DNA of 64,000 nucleotides from Betaproteobacteria bacterium (GTDB lineage Bacteria; Pseudomonadota; Gammaproteobacteria; Burkholderiales; UBA3065): positions 186,001 to 250,000 of the forward strand of contig JAIXXL010000009.1 of NCBI GenBank assembly GCA_027490755.1, in the 5' to 3' direction. Numbering within the stretch: the stretch's first letter is position 1; the number at the start of each line of letters is the position of its first letter. A program made the translations under genes and the position numbers. This document shows, one piece after another, positions 35,458 to 44,580 of this stretch. Under the pieces are notes generated by a model. It made no database searches, was not told the origin of the DNA, and saw nothing but the letters and a program-made list of their open reading frames with translations.

Positions 35458-35727
35458 TCAGTCCTTGCGGATGTCGCGGATGAATGTCCAACCCGCCGGC
35501 GTGCGGACGAATGCGTAGCCGGTACGGCCGTCGATGAACACATCGTAGGTGGCGACGCCCGGCTCGGTCTTTGCGGGTGCCGCGGCCACGCGGGCGGGGA
35601 CAGCGTAGATCAGTTTGCCGGCGAAGGCTGCCGGAACGCTATCGGCAGCGGCAGCGGCGCCGCTGGCCAAGATGGTCGCGAGACCGATGGCTGCAGGGAT
35701 GCGGGAGATGGCGTTGGTCTTGCTCAT
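35458..35727 (-). CDS. Small exported protein of unknown function
   Basis: An 89-residue protein with a signal peptide (IPAAIGLATILASGAAAAADS). The mature part is about 63 residues: FAGKLIYAVPARV, then YDVFIDGRTGYAFVRTPAGWTFIRDIRKD. Such a short beta-type repeat-like domain suggests a periplasmic protein. The ATG at 35727 is followed directly by the signal. It diverges from a LysR regulator at 35822, which is probably its controller. No named family recognised. Confidence 0.75.
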   Translation of the reverse strand: MSKTNAISRIPAAIGLATILASGAAAAADSVPAAFAGKLIYAVPARVAAAPAKTEPGVATYDVFIDGRTGYAFVRTPAGWTFIRDIRKD

Positions 35728-35777
35728 GTGAAGCACCTTATCGGCAGGTTGTTGATGGGTGCAGATTAGGGCGGTGA

Positions 35778-35811
35778 CCATCATTTGTGAAATGGATTCT
35801 AACCATGATGG
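35778..35811. promoter_or_regulatory. 7-bp inverted repeat between divergent small gene and LysR
   Basis: CCATCAT and ATGATGG are separated by 20 bp in the 94-bp region between the leftward exported-protein gene and the rightward LysR gene. LysR proteins usually bind such spaced dyads to control the divergent target. The site lies just upstream of the regulator start, consistent with autoregulation. Confidence 0.4.
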
Positions 35812-35821
35812 CATCACTCGC

Positions 35822-36760
35822 ATGAATATCAAGACCTTCGACCTCAACCTGCTCAAGTCCTTCGACGCCTTGCTCGAGGAGTGCAGCGTGTCGCGCGCCG
35901 CGGCGCGGGTGCACCTGTCGCAGCCGGCGATGAGCAACGCGCTGGCGCGTCTGCGCGATGCGTTGGACGACCCGGTGCTGGTGCGCACGCCGCAGGGCAT
36001 GGAGCCGACAGCGCGCGCGCTGTCGCTCAAGGGTCCGGTGCGACAGGCTCTGCTGCAGATCGAGACGGCACTCAGCGCGCAGCCCGAGTTCGACCCGCAC
36101 ACCGCGCAGCGCACCTTCGTCGTCGCCGCCACCGACTACATGGAGTTCCTGGTCCTGCCGCGGCTGATGCGCATCCTCGAGACCGACGCGCCCGGCATCG
36201 ACATCCGCGTCCGTTCGCTGCAACTGAATGCGCCGGAGGAGCCCCTGGATTCGGGAGACGTCGATCTGGCTTTCGGTTTCTTTGCCGACGTGCCGAAGCG
36301 GCTCAACCGCCGGCACCTGTTCACCGAGACCATGACCTGCCTGGTGCGTGCCGACCATCCGGTGCTTTACCAGTCTTGGAACCTTGAGCGCTTCGTCGAG
36401 ATGTCGCACCTGTTCGTCGCCACCCGCCAAGGGTCTACCGGGGTGGTGGACAGCATGCTCGCGGAAAAGGGCTTGAGCCGGCGCATCGCGCTGGTGGTGC
36501 CGCACTTCCTGGTGGTGCCCTACATCATCGCCGAGACCGATCTGCTGGTGACGGTGAACAGCCGCATCGCCGACACCTACGTGCGAGAGTTGCCGCTCAA
36601 GTCGCTGCCGCCGCCGCTCGATCTGCCCGAGTTCCCGATCACCATGCTGTGGCACCCGCGCAGCGACGGCGACCCGGGCATCGCCTGGCTGCGCAAGACG
36701 CTGGTAGACATCTGCCACGACATCGATACCGCTTACCACGCGGGTCGGTCGCAAGCCTAG
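35822..36760 (+). CDS. LysR-family transcriptional regulator (NodD/NahR-like)
   Basis: A 312-residue regulator. The helix-turn-helix is CSVSRAAARVHLSQPAMSNALARLR, and the effector domain starts near TFVVAATDYMEFLVLPRLM. This start (MNIKTFDLNLLKSFDALLEE) is typical of the NodD/NahR/LinR group, which respond to aromatic or other small molecules. The ATG at 35822 is preferred to an upstream ATG at 35759. It is convergent with glcF through a shared CTAG stop and divergent from a small exported-protein gene. Confidence 0.9.
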   Translation: MNIKTFDLNLLKSFDALLEECSVSRAAARVHLSQPAMSNALARLRDALDDPVLVRTPQGMEPTARALSLKGPVRQALLQIETALSAQPEFDPHTAQRTFVVAATDYMEFLVLPRLMRILETDAPGIDIRVRSLQLNAPEEPLDSGDVDLAFGFFADVPKRLNRRHLFTETMTCLVRADHPVLYQSWNLERFVEMSHLFVATRQGSTGVVDSMLAEKGLSRRIALVVPHFLVVPYIIAETDLLVTVNSRIADTYVRELPLKSLPPPLDLPEFPITMLWHPRSDGDPGIAWLRKTLVDICHDIDTAYHAGRSQA

Positions 36761-38052
36761 CCGGCGGCCCCTTCGCGGGCTGCCAGCAACTCCACCCAGT
36801 GCCGGACCGGGCGCGAGGAACGCGCTGCCAGATGCTGCTGGCAGCCGATATTGGCGGTGACGATGGCCTCGCCCGCCTGCGTGTCGAGGGTCTCGAGCTT
36901 GCGCCGGCGCAGTTCGTCGGCAAGTTCGGGGTTCAGCACCGACCAGGCACCAGCCGAGCCGCAGCACAGGTGGGCATCGGCCGGACGCCGCAGATCGAAA
37001 CCCAGCTCGCCTAGCGTCGCCTCGGTGGACGGACCCGCGGCAAGGCCGTGCTGCAGGGTGCACGGCGGGTGCCAGGCCACGGTCTGGCGTGGCGTGGCGG
37101 TCCAGTGCGCCGGCCACGCCTCGCGACGCTGCGCCAGCCAGGCGGCGATGTCGAGCGCGGCGTCGGCGACGCGGCGGGCACGCGCGGCGTAGACCGGTTC
37201 GTCGGCGAACCAGTCCGGGTAGTCGCGTAGCGCGAGGCCGCAGCCGCTGGCGTTGCTGATGATGGCGCGCGCGGCCCCGGACTCCAGCAACGGCCACCAT
37301 GCGTCGATGTTGGCACGGGCCTGGGCGCGGGCCGCGGCGATGTCGTCAAGGTGCGCCGGCATCGCCCCGCAGCAGGCAGCCGCGGCAGGACGCAGCACGC
37401 GGTCGCCCAAGGCGGCGAGCACCTGCTCGGTGGCGGTGTCGATGGCCGGGCGCAGGTGCGGCTGCACGCAGCCGCGCGGCAGGATGACGGCGTGCCCCGC
37501 AGACGCCTGCGCCTGCGCCTGCGCCTGCGCCTGCGCCTGCCGTCGGCCGCCAGCCTGCGGCGCGCGGCCACTTCCCGCAACCCGCGGGCGGTCTGCGACC
37601 GGCACCTTGTCGCGCAGCGCCGCCGGCAGCAGCGGCCGGATCGACTGCCCCAGGCGCAGCGCCGGCGCGAACAGCGGCGACAGCAGCCCGCGGCGCAGCA
37701 GCGCACGCGTCAGGCGCACGCGCCAGGGCCGCGCGACCCGCGCCTGTACCGCACGGCGACCGATGTCCAGCAGCTGGTGGTAACGCACCCCCGACGGGCA
37801 GGTCGTCTCGCAGGCGCGGCAGCCCAGGCAACGGTCGAGGTGCTGCAGCGTGGTGGCGGCGCCCTGCCCGCCCTCCAGCGCGTTCTTGATCAGGTAGATG
37901 CGCCCGCGCGGGCTGTCCAGCTCGTCGCCCAGCAGCTGGTAGGTCGGGCAGGTGGCAAGGCAGAAGCCGCAGTGCACGCACTTGCGCAGGATGGCGTCGG
38001 CGGTGGCACCCTCGAGTGTGGCAAGCAGGCTGTCGGGCAGGCGGGTCTGCAC
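36757..38052 (-). CDS. glcF: Glycolate oxidase iron-sulfur subunit GlcF
   Basis: A 431-residue protein. Two [4Fe-4S] ferredoxin motifs lie at [12 protein letters not shown] (about res 25-36) and [12 protein letters not shown] (about res 75-86), followed by two CCG domains ([12 protein letters not shown] region and [15 protein letters not shown]) that hold the cysteine-rich cluster site. It passes electrons from glycolate oxidation. A (QA)6 stretch near res 180, from a six-unit GCCTGC tract, sits in a linker. Last gene of the glcDEF operon; the stop shares CTAG with the convergent LysR gene. Confidence 0.93.
   Translation of the reverse strand: MQTRLPDSLLATLEGATADAILRKCVHCGFCLATCPTYQLLGDELDSPRGRIYLIKNALEGGQGAATTLQHLDRCLGCRACETTCPSGVRYHQLLDIGRRAVQARVARPWRVRLTRALLRRGLLSPLFAPALRLGQSIRPLLPAALRDKVPVADRPRVAGSGRAPQAGGRRQAQAQAQAQAQASAGHAVILPRGCVQPHLRPAIDTATEQVLAALGDRVLRPAAAACCGAMPAHLDDIAAARAQARANIDAWWPLLESGAARAIISNASGCGLALRDYPDWFADEPVYAARARRVADAALDIAAWLAQRREAWPAHWTATPRQTVAWHPPCTLQHGLAAGPSTEATLGELGFDLRRPADAHLCCGSAGAWSVLNPELADELRRRKLETLDTQAGEAIVTANIGCQQHLAARSSRPVRHWVELLAAREGAAG
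37505..37540. repeat. Hexanucleotide tandem repeat (GCCTGC)6 inside glcF
   Basis: Six exact 6-nt units encode six Gln-Ala dipeptides on the minus strand. Because the unit is a multiple of three, copy-number change would lengthen or shorten the linker without a frameshift. Confidence 0.85.
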
Positions 38053-38058
38053 GGCGCG

Positions 38059-39189
38059 TCAGGCGCCGGCCGGCGCGACAACTGCAGCGGCGTCGGCGTC
38101 GAAGCGCCCGCTGTCGAACACGCCGTCGGGGTCGAGGGTGTCGAACAGGCGCCGATGGAGGGCCTGCCGCACCGGGTCGAGCGGGTGCATGGCCGGCCTT
38201 GCGAGGTTGTTCTGCCAAGCAGTGGCGTGGCCACCCAGCGAGGTGGCGAGCGCCCTCACCGCCTCCGCCGGCGCGTGGGTACGCAGCCAGCGCAGGCCAC
38301 CGCACCAGTCGATCGCTTCCTCGCCCTCGGCGGCCAGGCTGCGCGTGGCCGCCGGCACCGCCAAACGCCACAGCGGGACGCTCTCGGCCGCCGCCGCGGT
38401 CTCGGCGAAGCCCGGCGGCTGGGCCGCGCAGTCGGCCCACAGGCGTTCGGCGCTCAGCGGGTCGAGGGGCTCGCCACCGACGCCAGACAGCGCCGCCTGC
38501 ACCCCCGCCGCCGAGCCCGACAGACGCAGGTGCAGCAGCCCGCCGAACCATGCCGCTGCGCTCAGCGGCACCGGTGTGCCGGCCAGCTGGTTCATGTGCG
38601 CGATGGCCTGGTCGGCGTCCATCTGCAGTACCCGCGTGAGTTCGCTCTGCGGACGCGGCAGCACGCGGAAAGACACCTCGAGCAGCACACCCAGGCGCCC
38701 CCAGGCGCCCGCCTGCAGGCGGAACAGGTCGAAACCGGCGACGTTCTTCATCACCTGTCCGCCGAACTGCAACAGCTGCCCGCGCCCGTCGATCAGGCGC
38801 ACGCCGAGAAGCGCGTCGCGCACGCTGCCGGAAAAGGCGCGGCGCGGCCCACTCAGACCGCTGGCCACCGTGCCGCCGACCGTGGCATCCGGCCATGCCG
38901 GCGGCTCGAAGGGCAGCATCTGGCCGTGTGCGGCGAGTTCGGCCTGCAGGTCGGCCAGCGGCGTGCCGGCGCGCACCGTGACCACCAACTCGGCCGGGTC
39001 GTAGTCGACGATGCCCTTGAGCCCGAGCGTGGACAGACCACTGCCGCGAGGGGTGCCACCCAGGCCATCCTTGCTGCTGCCGCCGCGGATGTGCAGCACC
39101 CGGCCCTCGGTCCCGGCAGCGCGAACCTCGTCGACGAGACGCGCCTCTTCCGGATCCGGTGTGCGCCCTTCGGGCTCGTAATGGGTCAT
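38059..39189 (-). CDS. glcE: Glycolate oxidase FAD-binding subunit GlcE
   Basis: A 376-residue FAD_binding_4 protein. Nucleotide-binding residues appear in [17 protein letters not shown] and [21 protein letters not shown], and [21 protein letters not shown] is the family hallmark of GlcE. It forms the glycolate oxidase complex with GlcD and GlcF. It overlaps glcD by ATGA and ends 6 nt before the glcF start. Confidence 0.93.
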   Translation of the reverse strand: MTHYEPEGRTPDPEEARLVDEVRAAGTEGRVLHIRGGSSKDGLGGTPRGSGLSTLGLKGIVDYDPAELVVTVRAGTPLADLQAELAAHGQMLPFEPPAWPDATVGGTVASGLSGPRRAFSGSVRDALLGVRLIDGRGQLLQFGGQVMKNVAGFDLFRLQAGAWGRLGVLLEVSFRVLPRPQSELTRVLQMDADQAIAHMNQLAGTPVPLSAAAWFGGLLHLRLSGSAAGVQAALSGVGGEPLDPLSAERLWADCAAQPPGFAETAAAAESVPLWRLAVPAATRSLAAEGEEAIDWCGGLRWLRTHAPAEAVRALATSLGGHATAWQNNLARPAMHPLDPVRQALHRRLFDTLDPDGVFDSGRFDADAAAVVAPAGA

Positions 39190-40691
39190 CAGAATCGCGG
39201 CAGGTCAGGGTGCAACAGCTTGCCACCGTGCACGTGCATGCCACCCATCTCGGCGCAGCGGTGCAGGGTCGGTACCGCCTTGCCCGGGTTCAGCAAACCG
39301 GCCGGGTCGAAGGCCGCCTTGACGGCGTGGAAGGTGGACAGCTCGGGGGCCGCAAACTGCACGCACATGGCGTCGAGCTTCTCGACGCCGACGCCGTGCT
39401 CGCCGGTGATCACGCCACCGGCCTCGACGCACGCGCGCAGGATGTCCAGACCGAAGGCCTCGGCGCGCTCGACGTCGCCGGGCTGGTTGGCATCAAAGAA
39501 GATGAGCGGGTGCAGGTTGCCATCGCCGGCGTGGAACACGTTGGCGCAGGCCAGCCCGTGCTGCTCCGACAGTTCGGCGATGCGCCGCAGCACCGCCGAC
39601 AGCCGCTTCTTGGGGATGGTGCCGTCCATGCAGTAGTAGTCCGGCGTGATGCGGCCGACCGCCGGGAACGCCGCCTTGCGCCCCGCCCACAGCTTTAGCC
39701 GCTCGGCCTCCGACTGCGAGGTGGCCAGCGAGACCGCGCCATGGCGGCGGCAGACCGCCTCGATACGGGCGATCTCGTCGGCGACCTCCTCCAGCGTGCC
39801 GTCGGATTCGGCGAGCAATATCGCGCCGGCATCCAGCGGGTAGCCGGCGTGGACGAAGTCCTCGACGGCGCGGGTGGCCAGCGCGTCCATCATCTCCAGA
39901 CCGGCTGGGATGATGCCCTCACCGATGATGCCGGCCACCGCATCGCCGGCGTCCTCCACCGTGGCGAATGCGGCCATCACCACCTGCGCGTGGCGCGGGC
40001 GCGGCAGCAGGCGCACGGTGACCTCGGTGACCACCGCCAGCAGCCCCTCCGAGCCCATCATCAGCGCCAGCAGGTCAAGCCCACTGTCGTCGGGCGCCTC
40101 GCCGCCGATGCTCACCGGCGTGCCGTCGGCCAGAAAACCGCGCACGCCGAGCACGTTGTGCACGGTGAGGCCGTACTTGAGGCAGTGCACGCCGCCTGAG
40201 TTCTCGGCGACGTTGCCGCCGATGCTGCAGGCGATCTGGCTGGAAGGGTCGGGCGCGTAGTACAGGCCATAGCCCGCGGCGGCCTCTGAGATGGCGGCGT
40301 TGCGTACGCCGGGCTCGACCACCGCGACCCGCGCCAACGCGTCGATGCGGGCGATGCGTTTGAGCCGCGCCAGCGACAGCAGCACGGCGTCGGCGCTGGG
40401 CAAGGCACCGCCGGCCAGCCCGGTGCCGGCGCCACGCGGCACCACCGGGGTGTTGTGCGCGTGGCAGATACGCAGCACCGCCTGCACCTGGGCCGCGGCG
40501 TAGGGCAAGGCCACCGCAAGTGGCGGCTGCCGGTACATGGAGAGCCCGTCGCACTCGTAGGGGCCGAGTTGCTCCGGCTGCGTGAGCAGCGCGTCGGCTG
40601 GCAGCGCAGCGGCCAAGGCAGCCAGCAAGGGCGCGCGATGGGCCGGCTGCGGGGCGGCGGCGTGCGGCCGACTGGGGGCTTGGGTGTGCAT
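39189..40691 (-). CDS. glcD: Glycolate oxidase catalytic subunit GlcD
   Basis: A 500-residue flavoprotein of the FAD-linked oxidase family. [18 protein letters not shown] is the flavin-binding loop, [20 protein letters not shown] follows, and the C-terminal [12 protein letters not shown] and [15 protein letters not shown] blocks are typical. The complex oxidises glycolate to glyoxylate and feeds the respiratory chain. The start at 40691 gives the usual length; a start seven codons upstream (40712) is possible and has GGGA before it. First gene of glcDEF. Confidence 0.94.
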   Translation of the reverse strand: MHTQAPSRPHAAAPQPAHRAPLLAALAAALPADALLTQPEQLGPYECDGLSMYRQPPLAVALPYAAAQVQAVLRICHAHNTPVVPRGAGTGLAGGALPSADAVLLSLARLKRIARIDALARVAVVEPGVRNAAISEAAAGYGLYYAPDPSSQIACSIGGNVAENSGGVHCLKYGLTVHNVLGVRGFLADGTPVSIGGEAPDDSGLDLLALMMGSEGLLAVVTEVTVRLLPRPRHAQVVMAAFATVEDAGDAVAGIIGEGIIPAGLEMMDALATRAVEDFVHAGYPLDAGAILLAESDGTLEEVADEIARIEAVCRRHGAVSLATSQSEAERLKLWAGRKAAFPAVGRITPDYYCMDGTIPKKRLSAVLRRIAELSEQHGLACANVFHAGDGNLHPLIFFDANQPGDVERAEAFGLDILRACVEAGGVITGEHGVGVEKLDAMCVQFAAPELSTFHAVKAAFDPAGLLNPGKAVPTLHRCAEMGGMHVHGGKLLHPDLPRF

Positions 40692-40829
40692 CACACCATT
40701 GTGGCGAAGCATTCCCAAGTTGTGGGCACAAAAGGCGGCTTTGACAGGCAAGCTGCATGCACATGGAAGCCCTTGCGCCGGCAAAGGTAAAATCCGTTTC
40801 ATGTCATCAGCCAAAGCACCCGGAACAAC

Positions 40830-41441
40830 ATGATCTCTGCAAACACCGCCCTCGACCGTCTGCGCACCGGCAACGCGCGCTTTGTCCGCAACGACAGCAC
40901 CATGCGCCTGAACGAGCTCAACCGCAGCGCGCTCACCGCCGGTCAGGCACCGTTCGCCATCATCCTCGGCTGCTCCGATTCGCGGGTGCCGGCGGAGCTG
41001 GTGTTCGACCAGGGCCTCGGCGACCTTTTCGTGATCCGCGTGGCCGGCAACATCATCGCGCCCTCGCAGATCGGCAGCGTCGAATTCGCCGCGGAAAAGC
41101 TCGGCTCGCGGCTGGTGGTGGTGATGGGCCACACCCACTGTGGCGCGGTGGCGGCCACGCTGGACGCGGTGCTGAGCGGCAACGCAGCCGATTCGCGCAA
41201 CATCCGGTCGATCATCGACCGCGTGCGCTGCGCGGTGGAGATCGCACGCGAATCCGCCCCGGCCGATGACCGCGCCGCCCTGCTCGACCACGCCACGCGC
41301 GCCAACGTACGCATCGCCTGCAACCAGTTGCGCCATGGCTCGGACATCATCGAGCGGCTGATCGACAAGGACGGCCTGGTGGTTGTCGGCGCGCAGTACT
41401 CGATCGAGTCGGGCGAGGTCGAGTTCTTCGACGGGGTATAG
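40830..41441 (+). CDS. Beta-class carbonic anhydrase
   Basis: A 203-residue zinc enzyme interconverting CO2 and bicarbonate. Zn ligands are C48 (in CSDSRVP, with the Asp-Arg dyad D50/R52), H101 and C104 (HTHCGAV). It has no signal peptide, so is cytoplasmic. Divergent from glcD, in its own unit. A TTGACA-like box occurs at 40741, but a matching -10 at proper distance was not found. Confidence 0.92.
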   Translation: MISANTALDRLRTGNARFVRNDSTMRLNELNRSALTAGQAPFAIILGCSDSRVPAELVFDQGLGDLFVIRVAGNIIAPSQIGSVEFAAEKLGSRLVVVMGHTHCGAVAATLDAVLSGNAADSRNIRSIIDRVRCAVEIARESAPADDRAALLDHATRANVRIACNQLRHGSDIIERLIDKDGLVVVGAQYSIESGEVEFFDGV

Positions 41442-41520
41442 GCGTCTGGTGCGTCTGCCCCCCTCGCGCTAGAATCGCGGGCTTTTTAGTGCCTTCCCCC
41501 GCGTCAACACTCCAGGTCCC

Positions 41521-42762
41521 ATGGCTCTGATCGTCCAGAAGTTTGGCGGCACCTCTGTCGGCAGCCCCGAACGCATCAAGAACGTCGCGCAGCGCGTCGC
41601 CCGTTTCCACGCCCAGGGCCACCAGATGGTGGTGGTCGTCTCGGCCATGAGCGGCGAGACCAACCGCCTGATCGCGCTGGCAAAGGAAGTCCAGGCCAAC
41701 CCCGACCCGCGCGAACTCGACGTGGTGATCTCGACTGGCGAGCAGGTCACCATCGGCCTGTTGGCCATGGCGCTGAAGGACCTTGGCGTCGATGCCCGTT
41801 CCTACACCGGCGGCCAGGTTCGCATCAGCACCGACTCGGCCTATACCAAGGCGCGCATCCTGCACATCGACGACGGCGCCATGCGCGCTGACCTGAACAA
41901 GGGCCGCGTCGTCATCGTCGCCGGCTTCCAGGGCGTGGACGACGCCGGCAACATCACCACGCTGGGCCGTGGCGGCTCCGACACCACGGGCGTGGCGTTG
42001 GCCGCAGCGCTGAAGGCCGACGAGTGCCAGATCTACACCGACGTGGATGGCGTGTACTCGACCGACCCGCGGGTGGTGCCGGAGGCGCGCAAGCTTGACC
42101 GCATCACCTTCGAGGAGATGCTCGAGTTGGCCAGCAGCGGCTCCAAGGTGCTGCAGATCCGCTCGGTTGAATTCGCCGGCAAGTACAAGGTCCGGCTGCG
42201 TGTGCTGTCGTCGTTCATGGAAGACCCGGGCGAAGGCACGCTGATCACTTTCGAGGAAGACCAAGACATGGAACAAGCCGTCATCTCCGGCATCGCCTTC
42301 AACCGCGACGAGGCCAAGATCACCGTGCTGGGTGTGCCGGACAAGCCGGGCATCGCCTACCAGATCCTCGGCCCGGTGGCCGATGCCAACATCGACGTCG
42401 ACCTGATCATCCAGAACGTCGGCCGCGACGGCACCACCGACTTCTCGTTCACCGTGCACCGCAACGAGTTCCAGAAGGCGCTCAAGGTGCTGAACGAGAC
42501 GGTCAAGCCGCACATCGGTGCGCGCGAGGTGATCGGTGACGACAAGATCGCCAAGGTCGCGGTGGTGGGTGTGGGCATGCGCAGCCACGTCGGCGTGGCG
42601 TCGACGGTGTTCCGCACGCTGGCCGAGGAAGGCATCAACATCCAGATGATCAGCACGTCGGAGATCAAGATCTCGGTCGTGGTGGACGACAAGTACATGG
42701 AGCTGGCGGTACGCGTGCTGCACCGCGCGTTCGGCCTGGACGGCGAGCCCAAGGCTGCCTGA
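41521..42762 (+). CDS. lysC: Aspartate kinase
   Basis: A 413-residue class of Ask found in betaproteobacteria (Lys/Thr regulated). The N-terminal kinase domain starts IVQKFGGTSVG and holds SGEQVTIGLLAMAL and DVDGVYSTDPR. Two ACT domains follow (res about 265-330 and 345-410). The first step of the aspartate family pathway. In many relatives an internal start makes a separate regulatory beta subunit; an ATG at 42268 (MEQAVISGIAF) is in frame. Upstream is a lone TAGAAT at 41470. Confidence 0.95.
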   Translation: MALIVQKFGGTSVGSPERIKNVAQRVARFHAQGHQMVVVVSAMSGETNRLIALAKEVQANPDPRELDVVISTGEQVTIGLLAMALKDLGVDARSYTGGQVRISTDSAYTKARILHIDDGAMRADLNKGRVVIVAGFQGVDDAGNITTLGRGGSDTTGVALAAALKADECQIYTDVDGVYSTDPRVVPEARKLDRITFEEMLELASSGSKVLQIRSVEFAGKYKVRLRVLSSFMEDPGEGTLITFEEDQDMEQAVISGIAFNRDEAKITVLGVPDKPGIAYQILGPVADANIDVDLIIQNVGRDGTTDFSFTVHRNEFQKALKVLNETVKPHIGAREVIGDDKIAKVAVVGVGMRSHVGVASTVFRTLAEEGINIQMISTSEIKISVVVDDKYMELAVRVLHRAFGLDGEPKAA

Positions 42763-42839
42763 AGGCACGGCCACACGCCGTTCCGGCGCGGCTCGCGTTG
42801 ACCGTGATCGCGCCGCTAGGGTAGTATCCGCCTCTCTTC

Positions 42840-42933
42840 GGAGACATGGCCGAGAGGTCGAAGGCACTCCCCTGCTAAGGGAGCATACGGGCTAAAACTC
42901 GTATCGAGGGTTCGAATCCCTCTGTCTCCGCCA
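42840..42933 (+). tRNA. tRNA-Ser (GCT anticodon)
   Basis: A 94-nt class II tRNA with a long variable arm. Acceptor stem GGAGACA pairs with TGTCTCC, anticodon loop CTGCTAA in the stem CTCCC/GGGAG gives GCT, and the T arm GAGGGTTCGAATCCCTC is complete. Discriminator G and a genomically encoded CCA are present. Confidence 0.96.
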
Positions 42934-42950
42934 AGGCCATCAAGTTTTAT

Positions 42951-43027
42951 GCGCCCGTAGCTCAGCTGGATAGAGTACCTGGCTACGAACCAGGGGGTCA
43001 GGAGTTCGAATCTCTTCGGGCGCGCCA
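42951..43027 (+). tRNA. tRNA-Arg (ACG anticodon)
   Basis: A 77-nt tRNA. Acceptor GCGCCCG pairs with CGGGCGC, the anticodon loop CTACGAA gives ACG (A34 to be inosine by TadA), and the T arm GGAGTTCGAATCTC is present. CCA is encoded. It follows tRNA-Ser by 17 nt, probably cotranscribed. Confidence 0.96.
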
Positions 43028-43035
43028 TAAAAATC

Positions 43036-43066
43036 AAAGGGCTACGTGATTGTCACGTAGCCCTTT
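43036..43066. terminator. Bidirectional hairpin after tRNA-Arg
   Basis: A perfect 13-bp stem, AAAGGGCTACGTG/CACGTAGCCCTTT, with the loop ATTGT. The stem ends in TTT on the plus strand, and the minus strand has AAA then GATTTTT beyond the stem, so both the tRNA transcript and leftward transcripts could stop here. Confidence 0.75.
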
Positions 43067-43145
43067 GTTCTATTCAGCCCACTGGCTGGGCCTTGCATCC
43101 GAACCCCGGGGCCCAAGTCGGCACCCCGACGGCACGTTCCCCGGG

Positions 43146-43502
43146 CTAGGCAGCCTGCAGGCCAGCCTGCTGCAGCAGTGCGTAACGGCTTTGGAACAGA
43201 AGTTCGGCGGCCGGGGTGGCTTCGATGTTCTTCTCGCGGCGGTCACCGGCCACCGTTTGCACCACTAGCCCAAGCGTGATGAGCCTCTGGACCTTGTGCG
43301 TCAGAGTCGGCAGGCTGCCGAAGTGCTGCAGTCGCACCAGATCGGTGACGCGCAAGTGACGTCCGGCGGCGTTCTCTTGGTAGATGAACGCGAGCAGATC
43401 ATCGAGATCGCGCGTTCCGGCAGGCGTGCCCGCGTAGAAGTTGTGCAGCAACGACAACACATTGACCGCAACCTCGGTGGTCGCGTTGGGCTTGGTCTTC
43501 AT
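43146..43502 (-). CDS. Small winged-helix (MarR-like) regulator, copy 1
   Basis: A 118-residue protein with a MarR-like fold: RVTDLVRLQHFGSLPTLTHKVQRLITLGLVVQT, with the wing in AGDRREKNIEATPA. It shares the block TDLVR-x4-G(S/T)LPTLT with the protein at 43715-44086, so the two are paralogues. The ATG at 43502 is chosen over a TTG two codons earlier because GGAAGGG lies about 10 nt upstream. It should bind DNA as a dimer. No ligand site can be named. Confidence 0.72.
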   Translation of the reverse strand: MKTKPNATTEVAVNVLSLLHNFYAGTPAGTRDLDDLLAFIYQENAAGRHLRVTDLVRLQHFGSLPTLTHKVQRLITLGLVVQTVAGDRREKNIEATPAAELLFQSRYALLQQAGLQAA

Positions 43503-43629
43503 CTGCAATCCCTTCCTGCCAGTCGGCAGTTACATGGCTGAGCAACACCCAGCCACGCCTGGAAGAACTATTTCTTAAAGGATTGGCTGTTGACGCTGAT
43601 GATAGCCCACTTTGTACAAAAGCTATACA

Positions 43630-43662
43630 CTTATAATTGACTAATTTAGTTGACACCAACTA
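43630..43662 (-). promoter_or_regulatory. Promoter with dyad operator upstream of MarR-like copy 1
   Basis: On the minus strand TTGGTG and TATAAG are separated by 18 nt, an imperfect sigma-70 promoter. A perfect dyad TAGTTG-ACAC-CAACTA (43647-43662) overlaps the -35, followed by further TTAGTCAA-like half sites. This AT-rich patch is the natural place for autoregulation by one of the two winged-helix proteins. Confidence 0.45.
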
Positions 43663-43714
43663 GCCACGGGCACCCTTACACTCGGTCCAATCCGGCGCAT
43701 AAAAACCGCGTCGC

Positions 43715-44086
43715 CTATTTCCGGGGCAGGTCATCCGCGGCCAGCGCCGCTTCGATCAGGTCGCAGCGCTGTTCCAACAGTTCCAGACCCTGCGCGGTGC
43801 ACTCAAGCAAACGGATACGCCGGTCGGTATCGATGACCTGGCGCACCAGGCCACGCCGGACCATTCGAGCCAGTCGGCTGGTGAGCGTTGGCAGCGTGCC
43901 GTAGTAACGGATGCGGACCAGGTCGGTGATACACAGCCTGACACCGCGAGCGTTGAGGTCGGCAATGTGACAGAGCAGCGCGTCGTCCTCCCAGCTCTCT
44001 TCCGGATGCTCAAAGTAGAAGAGTTTCATGTCGCTTAAGGCGCGTGCAGCCTTCGTGATCAAGGCATTGGATCCGGCATTTCTCAA
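43715..44086 (-). CDS. Small winged-helix (MarR-like) regulator, copy 2
   Basis: A 123-residue protein of the same type as copy 1: CITDLVRIRYYGTLPTLTSRLARMVRRGLVRQVID, wing DTDRRIRLLECTAQG. It starts with TTG, with AGGAG 7 nt upstream, and overlaps the stop of the HTH gene at 44083 (TTGA), so it is coupled to it. Not a fragment: the fold is complete. The genes are 206 nt apart with an AT-rich spacer. Confidence 0.72.
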   Translation of the reverse strand: MRNAGSNALITKAARALSDMKLFYFEHPEESWEDDALLCHIADLNARGVRLCITDLVRIRYYGTLPTLTSRLARMVRRGLVRQVIDTDRRIRLLECTAQGLELLEQRCDLIEAALAADDLPRK

Positions 44087-44580
44087 GACAGGCTCCTGTC
44101 ATCAAGGGTGTTCGGGCCGGACTCGGTGCCCGCCGTGCCGGGTCGCCGCAGGCCGGATGCCATCAGAAATGCGAGGTAGGCCGCGGACAGCACGTCGTCG
44201 TCAGCAGTCTCCATCAGGCTGTACAGCGCTGCCCTCACGCTCTGAGGCACCGCCTTGCAACCGGGTTCTGCCAAGGCGCCAGCCCCACCGTCCACCTCCG
44301 GTTGGACGAGCAGGAGGTAAGACACCTCGGCCGGGCTGCACCTGAGAAACGCGCAAAGCGTCCGAAACCGGGGCAGTTCTGGTGTCGAGAGGCCACGGAT
44401 CCAGCGGCGCACGGTCTCGGCAGACAGCGGGGCGTTGCCGGCATCGAAGCGGTTGAGTTCACGGGCGACAAGCGCCGCGCTGGGGATAGAGCCGCCGAAA
44501 CGCCGACGCAGAAGGGTCCTCAATCGCGCAGCGAAGCCGACCGAGTAGGGGTTGGATGACAATGGGACAGGGCCTTTCAA
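44083..44580 (-). CDS. Helix-turn-helix domain protein, unknown role
   Basis: A 165-residue protein. Residues about 10-85 look like an XRE-type HTH: LVARELNRFDAGNAPLSAETVRRWIRGLSTPELPRFRTLCAFLRCSPAEVSYLL. The C-terminal part (VRAALYSLMETADDDVLSAAYLAFLMASG) is helical and unassigned. The start is a TTG at 44580 without a good ribosome site; that TTG overlaps a TGA that ends a leftward frame crossing the 7-bp repeats. Together with the two winged-helix genes it forms a small regulatory island beside the tRNA genes. Confidence 0.6.
   Translation of the reverse strand: MKGPVPLSSNPYSVGFAARLRTLLRRRFGGSIPSAALVARELNRFDAGNAPLSAETVRRWIRGLSTPELPRFRTLCAFLRCSPAEVSYLLLVQPEVDGGAGALAEPGCKAVPQSVRAALYSLMETADDDVLSAAYLAFLMASGLRRPGTAGTESGPNTLDDRSLS

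Noticed and set aside
37351..39636. 761-residue plus-strand open frame over glcF/glcE
   Set aside because: It is the antisense shadow of the glc genes, a common effect of high GC; the opposite strand encodes clearly conserved GlcF, GlcE and GlcD.
42840..43066. tRNA pair as an integration site of a genomic island
   Set aside because: No integrase gene, no repeated tRNA 3' end and no phage genes were found in the following sequence; only the small regulator genes hint at it.
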